Assembly (NCBI RefSeq): GCF_020731355.1
Contig: NZ_JAJFZK010000006.1
Location: 186,001 to 250,000, forward strand
Length of the DNA stretch: 64,000 nucleotides
Direction: 5' to 3'
Source of the DNA: Bacillus sp. REN16
GTDB taxonomy: Bacteria; Bacillota; Bacilli; Bacillales; Bacillaceae_L
Shown: positions 29,856-39,456 of the stretch, piece by piece
Position numbering within the stretch: the stretch's first letter is position 1
Layout of the letters: the number at the start of each line of letters is the position of its first letter
Made by a program: the position numbers and the translations under genes
Notes under the pieces: generated by a model
What the model was told of the DNA's origin: nothing
Database searches by the model: none
Seen by the model: only the letters and a program-made list of their open reading frames with translations

Positions 29856-30735
29856 ATGCACCAAGTTTTTGTTCAATTTTTTTACCTTTTACGAATGTCC
29901 AATTTACTAAAAAGATACCTAGAAAAATTAACAGAGCCCCTCCATAAACAAACCATTCAACAACCTCTTTTAAAAGCACCCATCCTGTTAGAACCCCAAA
30001 AAATGGCGCTAAGAATAAGAAGGCTGATGTTTTCCCTGGGTCACCTGTATTAATTAAGTAAAACCAAATTGCAAATTGAACGATTGAAGCCATGATTGCA
30101 AGCCACAAAATGATAAACACCGATGTGGGAGTTATCGTGATTGAGGGAACCTCTAGGGTAAAGCTCATTAAGAGAAGAAGAATTCCTCCAAAGAGCATTT
30201 GATAAGCCGTTAACACCCAAATATTAAAACGAGCCCCCCATTTTTTAATTAATAATGTTCCAATTGACCAAGATATAGACGATCCAAGCCCTAATACGAT
30301 CCCGGTATCTAAATTAAGATGAAAGCCAAGCGTAATGAAGACTCCTGTGAATCCAACAATTACCCCAACCCAATGAAAGAAATGATAACGAATTCCAAGA
30401 AAAATCGTACTTAAGATAACAACGAGTAAAGGGTTGCTAAATGTCAGGATAGATGATTCACCGGCAGTAATCGTCCGTAAGCTTAAGAATATACATCCCA
30501 TTACACCTGCTGTTTGAAAAAATCCGATTGTAAATATTCGAACCCAATCTAGAAGTTTTTTTGGAAGTGGTTTCTTCCATACGAACAAAGCCATGAGAAT
30601 CCCTGCGATTGTAAAGCGTATTCCAACAAGAAGAAGTGGCGATACATAACCTAACCCGATTTTTCCAACTGCAAAAGAAGAGCCCATTAACGCAGTAGTG
30701 GTCACGACAAGTACACCAAAGAGGTAAGGATTCAT
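29854..30735 (-). CDS. EamA/DMT family transporter
   Basis: A 293-residue inner-membrane permease with ten predicted helices formed by two EamA repeats (SSFAVGKIGLGYVSPLLLVGIRF and SSISWSIGTLLIKKWG mark their starts). The family exports or imports metabolites; the substrate is unknown. The ATG at 30735 follows gggag by seven bases; 40 extra codons upstream lack membrane or family character. Confidence 0.88.
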   Translation of the reverse strand: MNPYLFGVLVVTTTALMGSSFAVGKIGLGYVSPLLLVGIRFTIAGILMALFVWKKPLPKKLLDWVRIFTIGFFQTAGVMGCIFLSLRTITAGESSILTFSNPLLVVILSTIFLGIRYHFFHWVGVIVGFTGVFITLGFHLNLDTGIVLGLGSSISWSIGTLLIKKWGARFNIWVLTAYQMLFGGILLLLMSFTLEVPSITITPTSVFIILWLAIMASIVQFAIWFYLINTGDPGKTSAFLFLAPFFGVLTGWVLLKEVVEWFVYGGALLIFLGIFLVNWTFVKGKKIEQKLGA

Positions 30736-31158
30736 TTTATTACTCCCACTTTTTTCCTCATCATACCATATATTCGAGTTATAAATATACGGTTTTATGT
30801 CAAAAAGCAAATGAAAAAGGCAAGCTACGATGTGCTTACCTTTTTTCAATATCAACGAGAATCAGACCATACTAATTGAATATCCTTCTACGCAAGAGCT
30901 GGGATTCGTAACAAATACTGAAGTTTAAAAGTTAGCCTTCTCATGAAAATTGTAAGTTTTACGAACGTATAAAACAACTCTGGGAATAAGCGAAATAGAA
31001 TATTCAAGGTATATCCCTCCGCATTGATTTTTTATGAGAATGAACTTCTCATAGGATTATTGTTAACAAAACACGAAATAATAATGTGTACAAGGCATAT
31101 TTGATTCTGTACACTGGAAAGATAACATAGTACATAACTCATTTGGGGAGGAAAAGTG
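30736..31158. other. Intergenic region between divergent genes
   Basis: About 420 bases with no convincing gene. TTGATT near 31100 followed by taacat 16 bases on may be the promoter of the DUF1292 gene. A short ttctcat/atgagaa dyad occurs near 31034-31052. Nothing else is clear. Confidence 0.4.
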
Positions 31159-31437
31159 ATGGAAAAGGTAAAAGTTGGAGAAGTTTTTTCAATCAGTGAT
31201 GAAACAGGTGAAGACCAAGATGTTGAGGTGCTTGGTGTCGTAACAATTGAAGGTACTGAATATGCGGCAGTTGGTTTTCTTGAAGATTTAGAAGAGGAAA
31301 CTGAGGATGACATTGATATTTTCTTTTTAAAGATTGATGAAGATGGAGATTTTTCAGCGATTGATAGTGATGAAGAATTTGATAAAGTATCCGCAGCCTT
31401 TGACGAAATCTTCGATGAAGAATTAGATGAGGAATAA
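31159..31437 (+). CDS. DUF1292 acidic protein
   Basis: A 92-residue, strongly acidic cytoplasmic protein of the DUF1292 family (KVGEVFSISDETGEDQDVEVLGVVTIEGTEYAAVGF). The second half is rich in Glu/Asp, ending DEIFDEELDEE. ATG at 31159 follows ggggagg. No function is established. Single gene with a perfect terminator. Confidence 0.85.
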   Translation: MEKVKVGEVFSISDETGEDQDVEVLGVVTIEGTEYAAVGFLEDLEEETEDDIDIFFLKIDEDGDFSAIDSDEEFDKVSAAFDEIFDEELDEE

Positions 31438-31440
31438 AAG

Positions 31441-31475
31441 CTAGAACCCCACGTGAACACGTTGGGGTTCTTTAC
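31441..31475 (+). terminator. Terminator of the DUF1292 gene
   Basis: gaaccccacgtg and acgttggggttc form a near-perfect 12-bp stem with a tiny loop, then tttac. Confidence 0.85.
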
Positions 31476-31663
31476 ATACATGTACGTTCAAATCTTTAAT
31501 TTTCCTTAAGATTTTACAAAAAAGTGCAATTCTATTCAAAAACAAACAGAATTCATATAAAATAGACGTAATATCCTAATAAAATTTTCCACTAGAGATA
31601 ACATCAACCTGAATTAAGCTTATCTTATTAAACAGAATGCTTTTGTTAAGAGGAGGAGACTGT

Positions 31664-32212
31664 ATGAAAAAAGCATTGTTAAATGTCGATTATACAAATG
31701 ATTTTGTTGCAACTGATGGAGCATTGACTTGTGGAAAACCAGGGCAAGATATTGAAACAGAAATTGTTCGTATCACAGAGGAATTTATTTCAAATGGGGA
31801 TTTTGTTGTATTCGCAATCGATCTTCATAAAGAAGGCGATGAACTACATCCAGAGACTAATTTATTCCCGCCTCATAACATTCAAGATACGTCGGGAAGA
31901 TTGCTCTATGGGGATTTGCAAAGAGTGTTCAATGAGCAACAAACCAATTCAAATGTGTATTGGATGGATAAAACAAGATATTCCGCATTTGCAGGCACAG
32001 ATCTCGAAATTAAATTACGTGAACGTGGAATCACTGAAGTCCATATAGTGGGTGTGTGTACAGATATTTGTGTCCTCCATACTGCTGTTGATGCATATAA
32101 CCGTGGATTTAAAATTGTTATCCACAGTTCAGCAGTGGCAAGCTTTAACCAAGCTGGTCATGAGTGGGCACTCGGTCATTTTAAAGATTCAATTGGCGCA
32201 GAAGTTCGTTAA
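31664..32212 (+). CDS. pncA: Nicotinamidase (isochorismatase family)
   Basis: Hydrolyses nicotinamide to nicotinate, first step of NAD salvage. The 182-residue protein carries the cysteine-hydrolase triad: Asp9 in NVDYTNDF, Lys in DKTRYSAF and nucleophile Cys in HIVGVCTDICV. The ATG at 31664 follows aagaggagga; nine codons upstream were dropped. The next two genes act on its product, forming a pncA-pncB-nadE operon (yueJ-yueK type plus nadE). Confidence 0.93.
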   Translation: MKKALLNVDYTNDFVATDGALTCGKPGQDIETEIVRITEEFISNGDFVVFAIDLHKEGDELHPETNLFPPHNIQDTSGRLLYGDLQRVFNEQQTNSNVYWMDKTRYSAFAGTDLEIKLRERGITEVHIVGVCTDICVLHTAVDAYNRGFKIVIHSSAVASFNQAGHEWALGHFKDSIGAEVR

Positions 32213-32248
32213 GGACGAAGCGGGTTATTTACTTGGAGGTAATTTTTG

Positions 32249-33724
32249 ATGAACAAGCATTTTAACGATGACAGCATTGCACTGCATACAGATTTATATC
32301 AAATAAACATGGCGGAGATATATTGGAGGGAAGGCTTACATAACAGAAGAGCCGTGTTTGAATTGAATTTCAGGAAACTTCCTTTTGGGAATGGGTATGC
32401 TGTTTACGCAGGACTTGAAAGGGTAATTCACTTTCTTGAAAACTTTTCATTTAGTGAAACCGATATCGCTTATTTAAGGGAAGAAGGATACAAGGACGAC
32501 TTTCTGGACTATTTGAAGGACCTTCGATTTACAGGAACCCTTCGATCGATGAAGGAAGGAGAAATCGTTTTTGCAAATGAGCCTCTTCTTCGGATTGAGG
32601 GACCAATTTGTGAAGTTGTATTATTAGAGACTCCCATTTTAAATATTATCAATTACCAAACACTGATTGCGACAAAGGCATCTCGAATTAAGCAGGTTGT
32701 TGGTGATCAGACCGCTATGGAATTTGGTACTAGACGTGCACAAGAAATGGATGCGGCAATTTGGGGAACCCGGGCTGCTTATATTGCAGGATTTGATTCA
32801 ACCTCCAATGTCCGTGCTGGTAAATTGTTTGATATTCCAATCTCTGGAACGCATGCTCATTCGTTAGTTCAAGCCTATCGAGATGAATACCAAGCATTTA
32901 AACATTATGCAAACACCCATAAAGATTGTGTATTTCTCGTTGATACATACGATACATTGAAATCCGGAGTCCCAAATGCAATTAAAGTTGCTAAGGAAGA
33001 AGGAGACAATATAAATTTCATAGGAATTCGCTTAGATAGCGGTGACCTGTCCTATTTATCAAAAGAAGCACGAAAAATGCTTGATGAAGCAGGATTTAAA
33101 GATGCTAAGATTGTCGCATCCAATGACCTTGATGAACATACGATTATCAACTTAAAATCCCAAGGGGCAAAAATAGACTCATGGGGAATTGGAACAAAGT
33201 TGATCACTGCTTATGATCAACCGGCTTTAGGTGCAGTCTACAAACTTGTGTCAATTGAAGATAAAAATGGGGATATGGTAGACACTATAAAAATAAGCGG
33301 TAATCCAGAAAAGGTTTCGACACCAGGATTAAAACGTGTGTATAGAATAATTAATAAGAATAGCGGGAAATCCGAAGGTGACTATATTACACTCGAGCAC
33401 GAAGATCCACAGCATGAAGAACGACTAAAAATGTTCCACCCGGTTCATACGTTTATCAGTAAATTTGTTACCAATTTTGAAGCAAGGGAATTACAGTATA
33501 CGATTTTTGATAATGGGAAACTTGTATATGAGATTCCAACTTTACAGGAAATTCGTTCGTATTTAAATGAAAATCTCGAACTGCTCTGGGACGAGTACAA
33601 ACGTACAACAATGCCAGAGGAATATCCAGTCGACTTAAGCCAGGAATGCTGGAATAATAAAATGAAACGAATTGAAGAAGTTAAAGAAAATATAGAAGAA
33701 ATGATTAAAAATACTAATCATTAA
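32249..33724 (+). CDS. pncB: Nicotinate phosphoribosyltransferase
   Basis: Converts nicotinate and PRPP to nicotinate mononucleotide. The 491-residue protein shows family blocks LHTDLYQINMAEIYW, EFGTRRAQEMDAAIWGTRAAYIAGF by position near 160-185, PISGTHAHSLVQAY (active-site His) and GIRLDSGDL. ATG at 32249 follows ggagg by nine bases; a TTG one codon earlier is less well placed. It lies 36 bases after pncA and 35 bases before nadE, consistent with one transcript. Confidence 0.95.
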   Translation: MNKHFNDDSIALHTDLYQINMAEIYWREGLHNRRAVFELNFRKLPFGNGYAVYAGLERVIHFLENFSFSETDIAYLREEGYKDDFLDYLKDLRFTGTLRSMKEGEIVFANEPLLRIEGPICEVVLLETPILNIINYQTLIATKASRIKQVVGDQTAMEFGTRRAQEMDAAIWGTRAAYIAGFDSTSNVRAGKLFDIPISGTHAHSLVQAYRDEYQAFKHYANTHKDCVFLVDTYDTLKSGVPNAIKVAKEEGDNINFIGIRLDSGDLSYLSKEARKMLDEAGFKDAKIVASNDLDEHTIINLKSQGAKIDSWGIGTKLITAYDQPALGAVYKLVSIEDKNGDMVDTIKISGNPEKVSTPGLKRVYRIINKNSGKSEGDYITLEHEDPQHEERLKMFHPVHTFISKFVTNFEARELQYTIFDNGKLVYEIPTLQEIRSYLNENLELLWDEYKRTTMPEEYPVDLSQECWNNKMKRIEEVKENIEEMIKNTNH

Positions 33725-33759
33725 CAGTTTGTTGCACCACTTAAATGGAGGGAACTTTC

Positions 33760-34578
33760 ATGAGTATTCAGCAACAGATTATGAAAGAATTACATGTAAA
33801 ACCAAATATTGATCCAAAAGAGGAAATCAAACTTAGAGTGGATTTTCTAAAAGAATACCTTTTAAAAAGTAAGACGAAAGGATTTGTCTTAGGGATCAGC
33901 GGCGGTCAAGATTCATCATTAGCGGGCAAGCTTTGCCAAATGGCGGCCAGTGAATTACGAAATGAGGGGCATGAAGCCACCTTTATTGCCGTTCGTTTGC
34001 CTTATCGTACTCAAAAGGATGAGGAAGATGCTAGAGCAGCATTATCCTTTATTAAGCCAGACCGAGAAATCACCTTTGATATTACGACAACGGTTGATGC
34101 ATTTGTGACGGAGTACAAGCAATCGACTTCTGAAGAAATTAGCGATTTTAATAAAGGAAATGTTAAGGCAAGAGAGAGAATGATTGCGCAATATGCGGTT
34201 GGAGGTATGCATAATTTATTAGTGGTTGGAACTGACCATGCTGCAGAAGCAATCACTGGTTTCTTCACTAAGTATGGGGATGGTGGAGCTGACCTAATAC
34301 CATTAACAGGGTTGACTAAGCGACAAGGACGTGCCCTTTTAAAAGAGCTAGGAGCAGAGGAACGTCTCTATTTGAAGATTCCAACAGCCGATTTATTAGA
34401 TGTAAAACCACTGCAGGCTGATGAAACTGAACTGGGAATCAGCTATGAACATTTGGATGATTATTTGGAAGGAAAAGAAGTTCCGGAAGAAGAAGCCAAA
34501 AAAATTGAAAATAGATATCAAATTTCCATGCATAAACGCCATATGCCAGCTAGCATGTTCGATGAATGGTGGAAATAG
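33760..34578 (+). CDS. nadE: NH3-dependent NAD synthetase
   Basis: Amidates nicotinate adenine dinucleotide to NAD using ammonia and ATP. It is 272 residues, the same length as Bacillus subtilis NadE, with the P-loop SGGQDSSL at 47-54 and the family block [27 protein letters not shown] near 155-180. ATG at 33760 follows ggaggga. It ends the NAD salvage operon; nadD is not in this window. Confidence 0.96.
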   Translation: MSIQQQIMKELHVKPNIDPKEEIKLRVDFLKEYLLKSKTKGFVLGISGGQDSSLAGKLCQMAASELRNEGHEATFIAVRLPYRTQKDEEDARAALSFIKPDREITFDITTTVDAFVTEYKQSTSEEISDFNKGNVKARERMIAQYAVGGMHNLLVVGTDHAAEAITGFFTKYGDGGADLIPLTGLTKRQGRALLKELGAEERLYLKIPTADLLDVKPLQADETELGISYEHLDDYLEGKEVPEEEAKKIENRYQISMHKRHMPASMFDEWWK

Positions 34579-34599
34579 TGTTGGGCCTGTTAAAGAGAA

Positions 34600-34634
34600 G
34601 AACGCACACTAATACAATAGGTGCGTTCTTTGCA
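34600..34634 (+). terminator. Terminator of the pncA-pncB-nadE operon
   Basis: gaacgcac and gtgcgttc pair across actaatacaatag with ttt following. Confidence 0.8.
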
Positions 34635-34636
34635 TT

Positions 34637-34852
34637 TTATCGTCTTCTCTTTCTTGGATCAACAACAGGATTTTTTTTCACGATACGTTCAAACTCAACC
34701 TGGATATGAACATTTCTATTATCAACATTGGTTACTTTCAATACCTTGCCTTTTTTTCCTTTTATTTTGATAGCCTCATCAACTGCAGGTACATTTTGCA
34801 CCAGTTGAGTTAATAAGAGATTTTTATTTTCAAAGTAATGAACAACATACAT
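34637..34852 (-). CDS. Hypothetical basic protein, 71 aa
   Basis: ATG at 34852 follows gaggtgat. The protein starts MYVVHYFENKNLLLTQLVQNVP, has a central KIKGKKGKVLKVTNVDNRNVHIQVEFERI that may form a small beta-barrel, and ends in RKRRR. Not recognised beyond a likely Bacillus conserved hypothetical. Convergent with nadE across its terminator. Confidence 0.7.
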   Translation of the reverse strand: MYVVHYFENKNLLLTQLVQNVPAVDEAIKIKGKKGKVLKVTNVDNRNVHIQVEFERIVKKNPVVDPRKRRR

Positions 34853-35115
34853 ACTTATCACCTCATAAGAAATTCGTTATAAGAGCCCAAATATTTACTC
34901 GATAGTATATGTATAAAATCATGATTGGTTCATAAATCGTAAAAACTTTTTTGCAGGTGAAGTGACATCAAGTTGAATATAATATTATTATGTTAACTTA
35001 AATATATTCTTCATTCTTTTTTAATAGTCTTGTAGTTATCTATGTCAATTGCCCTTCCTTCCGTAAAATCGCAACATATTTTATTAGTATAGTTCGATCT
35101 TAAGGGAGGGGTATC

Positions 35116-35382
35116 ATGGGCAAGAGAAGAGGGTTCGGTATTTGTATGCCTGGCTACAGATGGTGTGGCCCAGGCTGTGGCGGGTCTGGTCCTCCAACGA
35201 ATCAGGTAGACTCATGTTGTATGAGACATGATCTTTGTTATCAACGTTTTGGTCCGTCAAAAGAATGTGACTTAGCTTTTATGGAATGTTTACGACAACA
35301 GCGAAATCGATATACAAAAGAGGGAAGAGATGCAGCTTTTTTTTATAATGTGATGAGATTTCGAAATATTTTTAGACTGTAA
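35116..35382 (+). CDS. Phospholipase A2-like mini-protein
   Basis: An 88-residue protein with a PLA2-type core. YRWCGPGCGGSG at 14-25 resembles the calcium-binding loop, and DSCCMRHDLCY at 32-42 holds the catalytic His38-Asp39 pair and neighbouring cysteines; further Cys residues lie at 51 and 58. No signal peptide is seen, and the N-terminus is basic (MGKRRGFG). ATG follows aaggga. A CATATTTTA sequence upstream (about 35072-35080) resembles a sporulation sigma-K -10 box, without a clear -35. Enzyme activity is inferred, not shown. Confidence 0.75.
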   Translation: MGKRRGFGICMPGYRWCGPGCGGSGPPTNQVDSCCMRHDLCYQRFGPSKECDLAFMECLRQQRNRYTKEGRDAAFFYNVMRFRNIFRL

Positions 35383-35384
35383 AA

Positions 35385-35433
35385 AAAGGTGCCAATCAAT
35401 TCCTGCAAGAATAGGTGATTGGCACCTTTAAAG
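35385..35433. terminator. Bidirectional terminator
   Basis: aaaggtgccaatca and tgattggcacctttaaa are perfect 13-bp arms shared by the convergent PLA2-like and Rieske genes. Confidence 0.88.
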
Positions 35434-35435
35434 TA

Positions 35436-36413
35436 TTAAGCTGTTCCTAAAGTAACACCTATTTTTTTCAGATATTGGCGATATGCTATACTCATCCGGT
35501 CAGATTTTAAGGAAAGCTCAACTTGTAAATCTAATGGAAGATCCTCAGGCTTTTGATTTTCAACGATCGGCTTGTCCTGTGCAAAAATCATATCTTGGAA
35601 TTTGACTGTTTCTTCATCAGATGTACCAGTGTCATAATTAAAGGAAATGATTCCATGTGCAATTGATTTTTCTTCTGTAACAGGTTGAATCATAAGGATT
35701 ATTGACATTTTATTATCATTATCAGGGTCTCTCTTTGTAAATTGAACAACAAGAGGATTGAAAATTTCGTATGTATAATAAACATCCTTAGCAACCCCAG
35801 TTCCGTCTGGATCTGGTTGGAAGATGGCAATCTCATCAGAATAGATACGCTCATCATCTTGGTGAACATTATAATCACCAATCACTGGTTTTGCTTGATC
35901 ACCTAAAAAGCCAACGTGAACGAACGCAAGGTGACCAACATCTAGGAAATTTTCAACAACCCTAGGCGGCTTCGCATTGATTTCTGTTTGTCCCCATAAA
36001 ACATTATGATAGCTTTCGTCAAGAAATGGGCGATATGTAAACATTTTAGGATTATTATTATTTAAGTTCACCCATACATATCCAAACTCTTCTCGGCAAG
36101 AATATTTAATCGCCTTAGCTTTTAATGGGATTTTTCTTCCTTCAGGTAATTGTGGAATCTTTGTACAAGCTCCTTCAGAATTATATTCCCAGCCATGATA
36201 TGGACAAACGAGCTGTCCATCTTTTACACAACCTAATGACAGGGCAGCACCGCGGTGTATACAAAGGTCTTTAAAAGCATGAATGCCATCATCTGTTCTG
36301 AATAAAACGATTCTTTCACCTAAAACGATTACTTGTTGTGGTACTTCTTTAATATTTTCAGCTCGAGCTGCAACAACCCATTGATCTCTTAATACTTGGT
36401 CTTCAACTAACAT
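35436..36413 (-). CDS. Rieske non-haem iron oxygenase subunit
   Basis: Predicted aromatic-ring or demethylating oxygenase, 325 residues. The Rieske [2Fe-2S] ligands are Cys51-x-His53 and Cys70-x2-His73 (CIHRGAAL, CPYHGW). The mononuclear iron site is in ENFLDVGHLAFVH. ATG at 36413 follows aaggagg. It is divergent from a nucleobase permease, which suggests the substrate may be a purine-like or other heterocycle. No reductase or ferredoxin gene is adjacent, so electron supply must come from elsewhere. Confidence 0.87.
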   Translation of the reverse strand: MLVEDQVLRDQWVVAARAENIKEVPQQVIVLGERIVLFRTDDGIHAFKDLCIHRGAALSLGCVKDGQLVCPYHGWEYNSEGACTKIPQLPEGRKIPLKAKAIKYSCREEFGYVWVNLNNNNPKMFTYRPFLDESYHNVLWGQTEINAKPPRVVENFLDVGHLAFVHVGFLGDQAKPVIGDYNVHQDDERIYSDEIAIFQPDPDGTGVAKDVYYTYEIFNPLVVQFTKRDPDNDNKMSIILMIQPVTEEKSIAHGIISFNYDTGTSDEETVKFQDMIFAQDKPIVENQKPEDLPLDLQVELSLKSDRMSIAYRQYLKKIGVTLGTA

Positions 36414-36528
36414 GACCAAACCTCCTTATTTCTTGTATTTCCTCATTACATTTTATATATTTCGACAAATGAAGTCAATAAAAACCGAACATTATTAGTA
36501 GTATTAAATAAAATATTCGTATTTTGTA

Positions 36529-36577
36529 TTTACATTTTTAAAAACCTTCTTTATAATTCAAATATGTTATATAACAT
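36529..36577 (+). promoter_or_regulatory. Sigma-A promoter and palindromic operator candidate of the permease gene
   Basis: TTTACA (36529-36534) and TATAAT (36552-36557) are 17 bases apart. The perfect 14-bp palindrome ATGTTATATAACAT occupies 36564-36577, exactly at the expected transcription start, where a repressor could block initiation. No purine riboswitch was found in the roughly 115-base leader. Confidence 0.7.
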
Positions 36578-36681
36578 GTTAATGGTGTTTTCGACGATTA
36601 CTATTGCATGCTATACATTATATTCCAGAGTTTATTCTCTGCATTTATTAATACTTAGTTCATAACATTGGGGGAAGAGAA

Positions 36682-38013
36682 GTGGAACAAAATTCGCAAA
36701 ATCCGGACTTAACTGTCGGTGTTAACGACAAAATTAGTGTTGGAAAATCCTTATTACTTGGTTTTCAACACGTACTTGCAATGGATCTTTATATTGCACC
36801 AATCATTATTGCAGGCTTACTTGCATTAAACACAATGGATACAACTTACTTCATACAAATGTGTTTTCTTGCAGCTGGTATCGCAACACTCCTTCAAACT
36901 ATTGGCGGGTTAAAATTACCTGTTGTCCAAGGTCCATCTTATGTACCAATTGGTGCCCTTGCTGCAATCGGTGGTAAGCTAGGATTAGGGGCGGTATTCG
37001 GAAGCCTAATTCCAGGTGCTCTATTAATTGCAATTTTAGGTTATCCATTAAAAGTTTTTGCAAAAACTGTTAGAAAAATTATCCCTCCATTAGTAGGTGG
37101 AACTGTAATAGTAATTGTCGGAATTTCATTAATGCCAAGTGCATTCAATAGCATTTACACTTCACCAGGAAATGTTGGACATAATGTGATTGTAGCTGCT
37201 GTTTCAGCAGGCATTTTATTAGTATTTATGTTACTTGGACGTAAGAAATCAGGGTATGGTACATTTTTCCGTTTAGTATCCGTGATTTTGGCGATTGTAA
37301 TTGGAACCATTACCGCCTCATTCTTTGGAACTGTAGATTTTTCTGCTGTTAAGGAAGCAAAGTGGATTTCGTTACCAAGCTTCTTCCCATTCGGACAACC
37401 TGTTTTTGATCTGCAAGCAATATTAACGATGGTATTTATTTATATGATTATTTTAATTGAAACAACAGGTACTTGGTTTGTTGTGTCAACCGTTACCGGT
37501 GAAGAGTTAGATGACAAACGTTTAAATCGCGGATCTGTTGGGGAAGGGCTTGGCTGTTTTGTAGGTTCCTTGGTTGGTGGAACACCAGTTACTGGTTATT
37601 CTTCTAATGCTGGGATTATCGCGATTACTGGTGTTGCTAGCCGTATGGCAATCATTGCGGCTGGAATTATTTTAATTTTCTTAGGACTTCTTCCCAAACT
37701 TTCGGCAATTATTACTTGTATTCCTCAGCCTGTTATCCAAGGTATATTTGGAGTTGTGTGTGTGGCAATTGTAATGAACGGACTTAAGGTAATTCAACAT
37801 GTAACAATTGATGACCGTAATATGATCGTAATCGGTGTTCCTATTCTATTAACAGTTGGAACAATTGTCCTACCAAAAGAAATACTTTACAGTGTTCCTG
37901 ATTTTGCTAACTACATTCTTTCTTCTGGTACGGCTGTCGGTGCAATTGCAGTATTAATTCTTAATTTGTTGATTCCTGAGCAAAAGAAAGAAAAACAAAT
38001 CATAGAATCATGA
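36682..38013 (+). CDS. Nucleobase:cation symporter-2 family permease
   Basis: A 443-residue inner-membrane transporter of the NCS2 (xanthine/uracil) family with about 12-14 helices. Visible family blocks are LLLGFQHVLAMDLYIAPIIIAGLL, VVQGPSYVPIGALAAIGG and GGTPVTGYSSNAGIIAITGVASR. The GTG start at 36682 follows gggggaagag. Several motifs point to the xanthine/urate-like rather than uracil branch, but specificity is not certain. It is divergent from the Rieske oxygenase and has a palindrome at its promoter. Confidence 0.9.
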   Translation: MEQNSQNPDLTVGVNDKISVGKSLLLGFQHVLAMDLYIAPIIIAGLLALNTMDTTYFIQMCFLAAGIATLLQTIGGLKLPVVQGPSYVPIGALAAIGGKLGLGAVFGSLIPGALLIAILGYPLKVFAKTVRKIIPPLVGGTVIVIVGISLMPSAFNSIYTSPGNVGHNVIVAAVSAGILLVFMLLGRKKSGYGTFFRLVSVILAIVIGTITASFFGTVDFSAVKEAKWISLPSFFPFGQPVFDLQAILTMVFIYMIILIETTGTWFVVSTVTGEELDDKRLNRGSVGEGLGCFVGSLVGGTPVTGYSSNAGIIAITGVASRMAIIAAGIILIFLGLLPKLSAIITCIPQPVIQGIFGVVCVAIVMNGLKVIQHVTIDDRNMIVIGVPILLTVGTIVLPKEILYSVPDFANYILSSGTAVGAIAVLILNLLIPEQKKEKQIIES

Positions 38014-38015
38014 AT

Positions 38016-38054
38016 AAAAATGCCATCTAGTTAGAATCTAGATGGCATTTTTTA
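38016..38054. terminator. Bidirectional terminator between permease and hmp
   Basis: aaaatgccatctag and ctagatggcatttttt are perfect 14-bp arms around ttagaat. Confidence 0.9.
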
Positions 38055-38061
38055 ATTTAGT

Positions 38062-39282
38062 TTATGCAGTTACAGTTTCTGCTGGTTCTTCTAATTCACT
38101 TGCTGGACCGAAGAATTCAAAGTGAATATTTTCTGATGCAATTCCCCATTCCTTTAATGAGCGATACATCATTTTCATAAATGGTACCGGGCCACAGAAG
38201 TAGAAGTCTGCTTCTTTTGTTCCCACAGTTGCTTTTAACCAATCAAGATCAATAAAGCCTTCCTTATCAAAGTTCATGTCTTTACGGTCTTGATCAGAAG
38301 GGGCAGAGTAAGCAACAAAATTCTTCACATTATCATGTTTCTCCGCTAATGCCGCAACCTCATCCTTTAATGCATGTACTTCACTATTAAGTGCACCATG
38401 GATGAACATAACTTCACGATCAGGCTGTTGCTCTGCAATTGTGTTTAACATGCTGACCATTGGCGTTAAACCAACACCACCGCTTAATAAAATAGCAGGA
38501 GTTTCTTTAGCTTCAAGAACGAAGTCACCAGCTGGAGCACTTACTGTGACACAATCGCCTTCGTTAATTTCTTGATGTAAGTAATTTGAAACGACACCAT
38601 GCTCTTCACGTTTTACGCTGATTCTATAATAGTCTTTACCAGGTGCATCTGAAAGGCTATAGTGGCGGATATGTGTATATTCATCACCTTCAGGTTGAAC
38701 TTTAACAGTTAAATATTGACCAGCTTGATAGGATGCGATTTCCTTTCCATCCTCAGGTTTTAAGTAGAAGGAAGTAATGACTTCACTTTCTTTTTGCTTA
38801 CGTTCTACCACAAAGTTTCTGAAGCCATCCCAACCTCCTGGTTGTTCTTTCGCTTCCTTATACATTCCTTGTTCAACACCGATGAATGCGTCCGCAATCG
38901 CCCCGTAAGCTTCAGCCCAAGCATTGATAACCTCATCAGTTGCTGCATCGCCTAACACTTCTTTAATTGCACCAAGCAAATTTTCTCCTACGATTGGATA
39001 ATGTTCTGGTCGAATGCCTAATGCACGGTGTTTTTGTGCGATTTGTTTAACAACTGGAATAATAGCTCCTAAATTATCGATATGAGCAGCGGCAGCGTAT
39101 ACTGCGTTAGCTAATGCCGTTTGTTGACGACCTTGTCTTTGGTTTGCATGGTTGAAAATATTTAATAGTTCAGGATTATTTTTAAACATACGCTTGTAAA
39201 AATGAGTAGTTATATCCTTACCGTATTTTTCAAGAACTGGAACTGTGCTTTTCACGATTTCAATAGTTTTTTGATTAAGCAT
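38062..39282 (-). CDS. hmp: Flavohaemoprotein (nitric oxide dioxygenase)
   Basis: Oxidises nitric oxide to nitrate with NAD(P)H and O2 and protects against nitrosative stress. The 406-residue protein has an N-terminal globin (haem-ligand His in QKHRALGIRPEHY), an FAD domain (HIRHYSLSDAP) and a C-terminal NAD domain (LLSGGVGLTPM, FYFCGPVPFMKMM). aaaggacg precedes the ATG at 39282. An NsrR-like site lies about 20-40 bases upstream, and nsrR is divergent next to it, so NO-dependent derepression is expected. Confidence 0.96.
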   Translation of the reverse strand: MLNQKTIEIVKSTVPVLEKYGKDITTHFYKRMFKNNPELLNIFNHANQRQGRQQTALANAVYAAAAHIDNLGAIIPVVKQIAQKHRALGIRPEHYPIVGENLLGAIKEVLGDAATDEVINAWAEAYGAIADAFIGVEQGMYKEAKEQPGGWDGFRNFVVERKQKESEVITSFYLKPEDGKEIASYQAGQYLTVKVQPEGDEYTHIRHYSLSDAPGKDYYRISVKREEHGVVSNYLHQEINEGDCVTVSAPAGDFVLEAKETPAILLSGGVGLTPMVSMLNTIAEQQPDREVMFIHGALNSEVHALKDEVAALAEKHDNVKNFVAYSAPSDQDRKDMNFDKEGFIDLDWLKATVGTKEADFYFCGPVPFMKMMYRSLKEWGIASENIHFEFFGPASELEEPAETVTA

Positions 39283-39302
39283 TAAAAAACGTCCTTTCTA
39301 AA

Positions 39303-39321
39303 ACAAATATTTAAAATACAT
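39303..39321 (-). promoter_or_regulatory. NsrR operator upstream of hmp
   Basis: Read on the minus strand, atgtattttaaatatttgt matches the Bacillus NsrR consensus (ATRTATYTTAAATATAYAT, as I recall it) at 17 of 19 positions. It lies 21 bases before the hmp start codon. Confidence 0.75.
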
Positions 39322-39456
39322 GTTTATAATATAACGACAGTGCAAATAAAAGATACCTTTTAGATACATCTTTTGAAAAGTTGTCACATTTACAGTAAAA
39401 AGGGGGCTTTCGTGCTATACTTATTGGGAACTCATTCATATAAGGAGTTTTTAATC

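Noticed and set aside
36558..36681. Purine riboswitch upstream of the nucleobase permease
   Set aside because: None of the conserved purine-aptamer blocks is present; only a promoter, a 14-bp palindrome and a short cagag/ctctg hairpin were seen.
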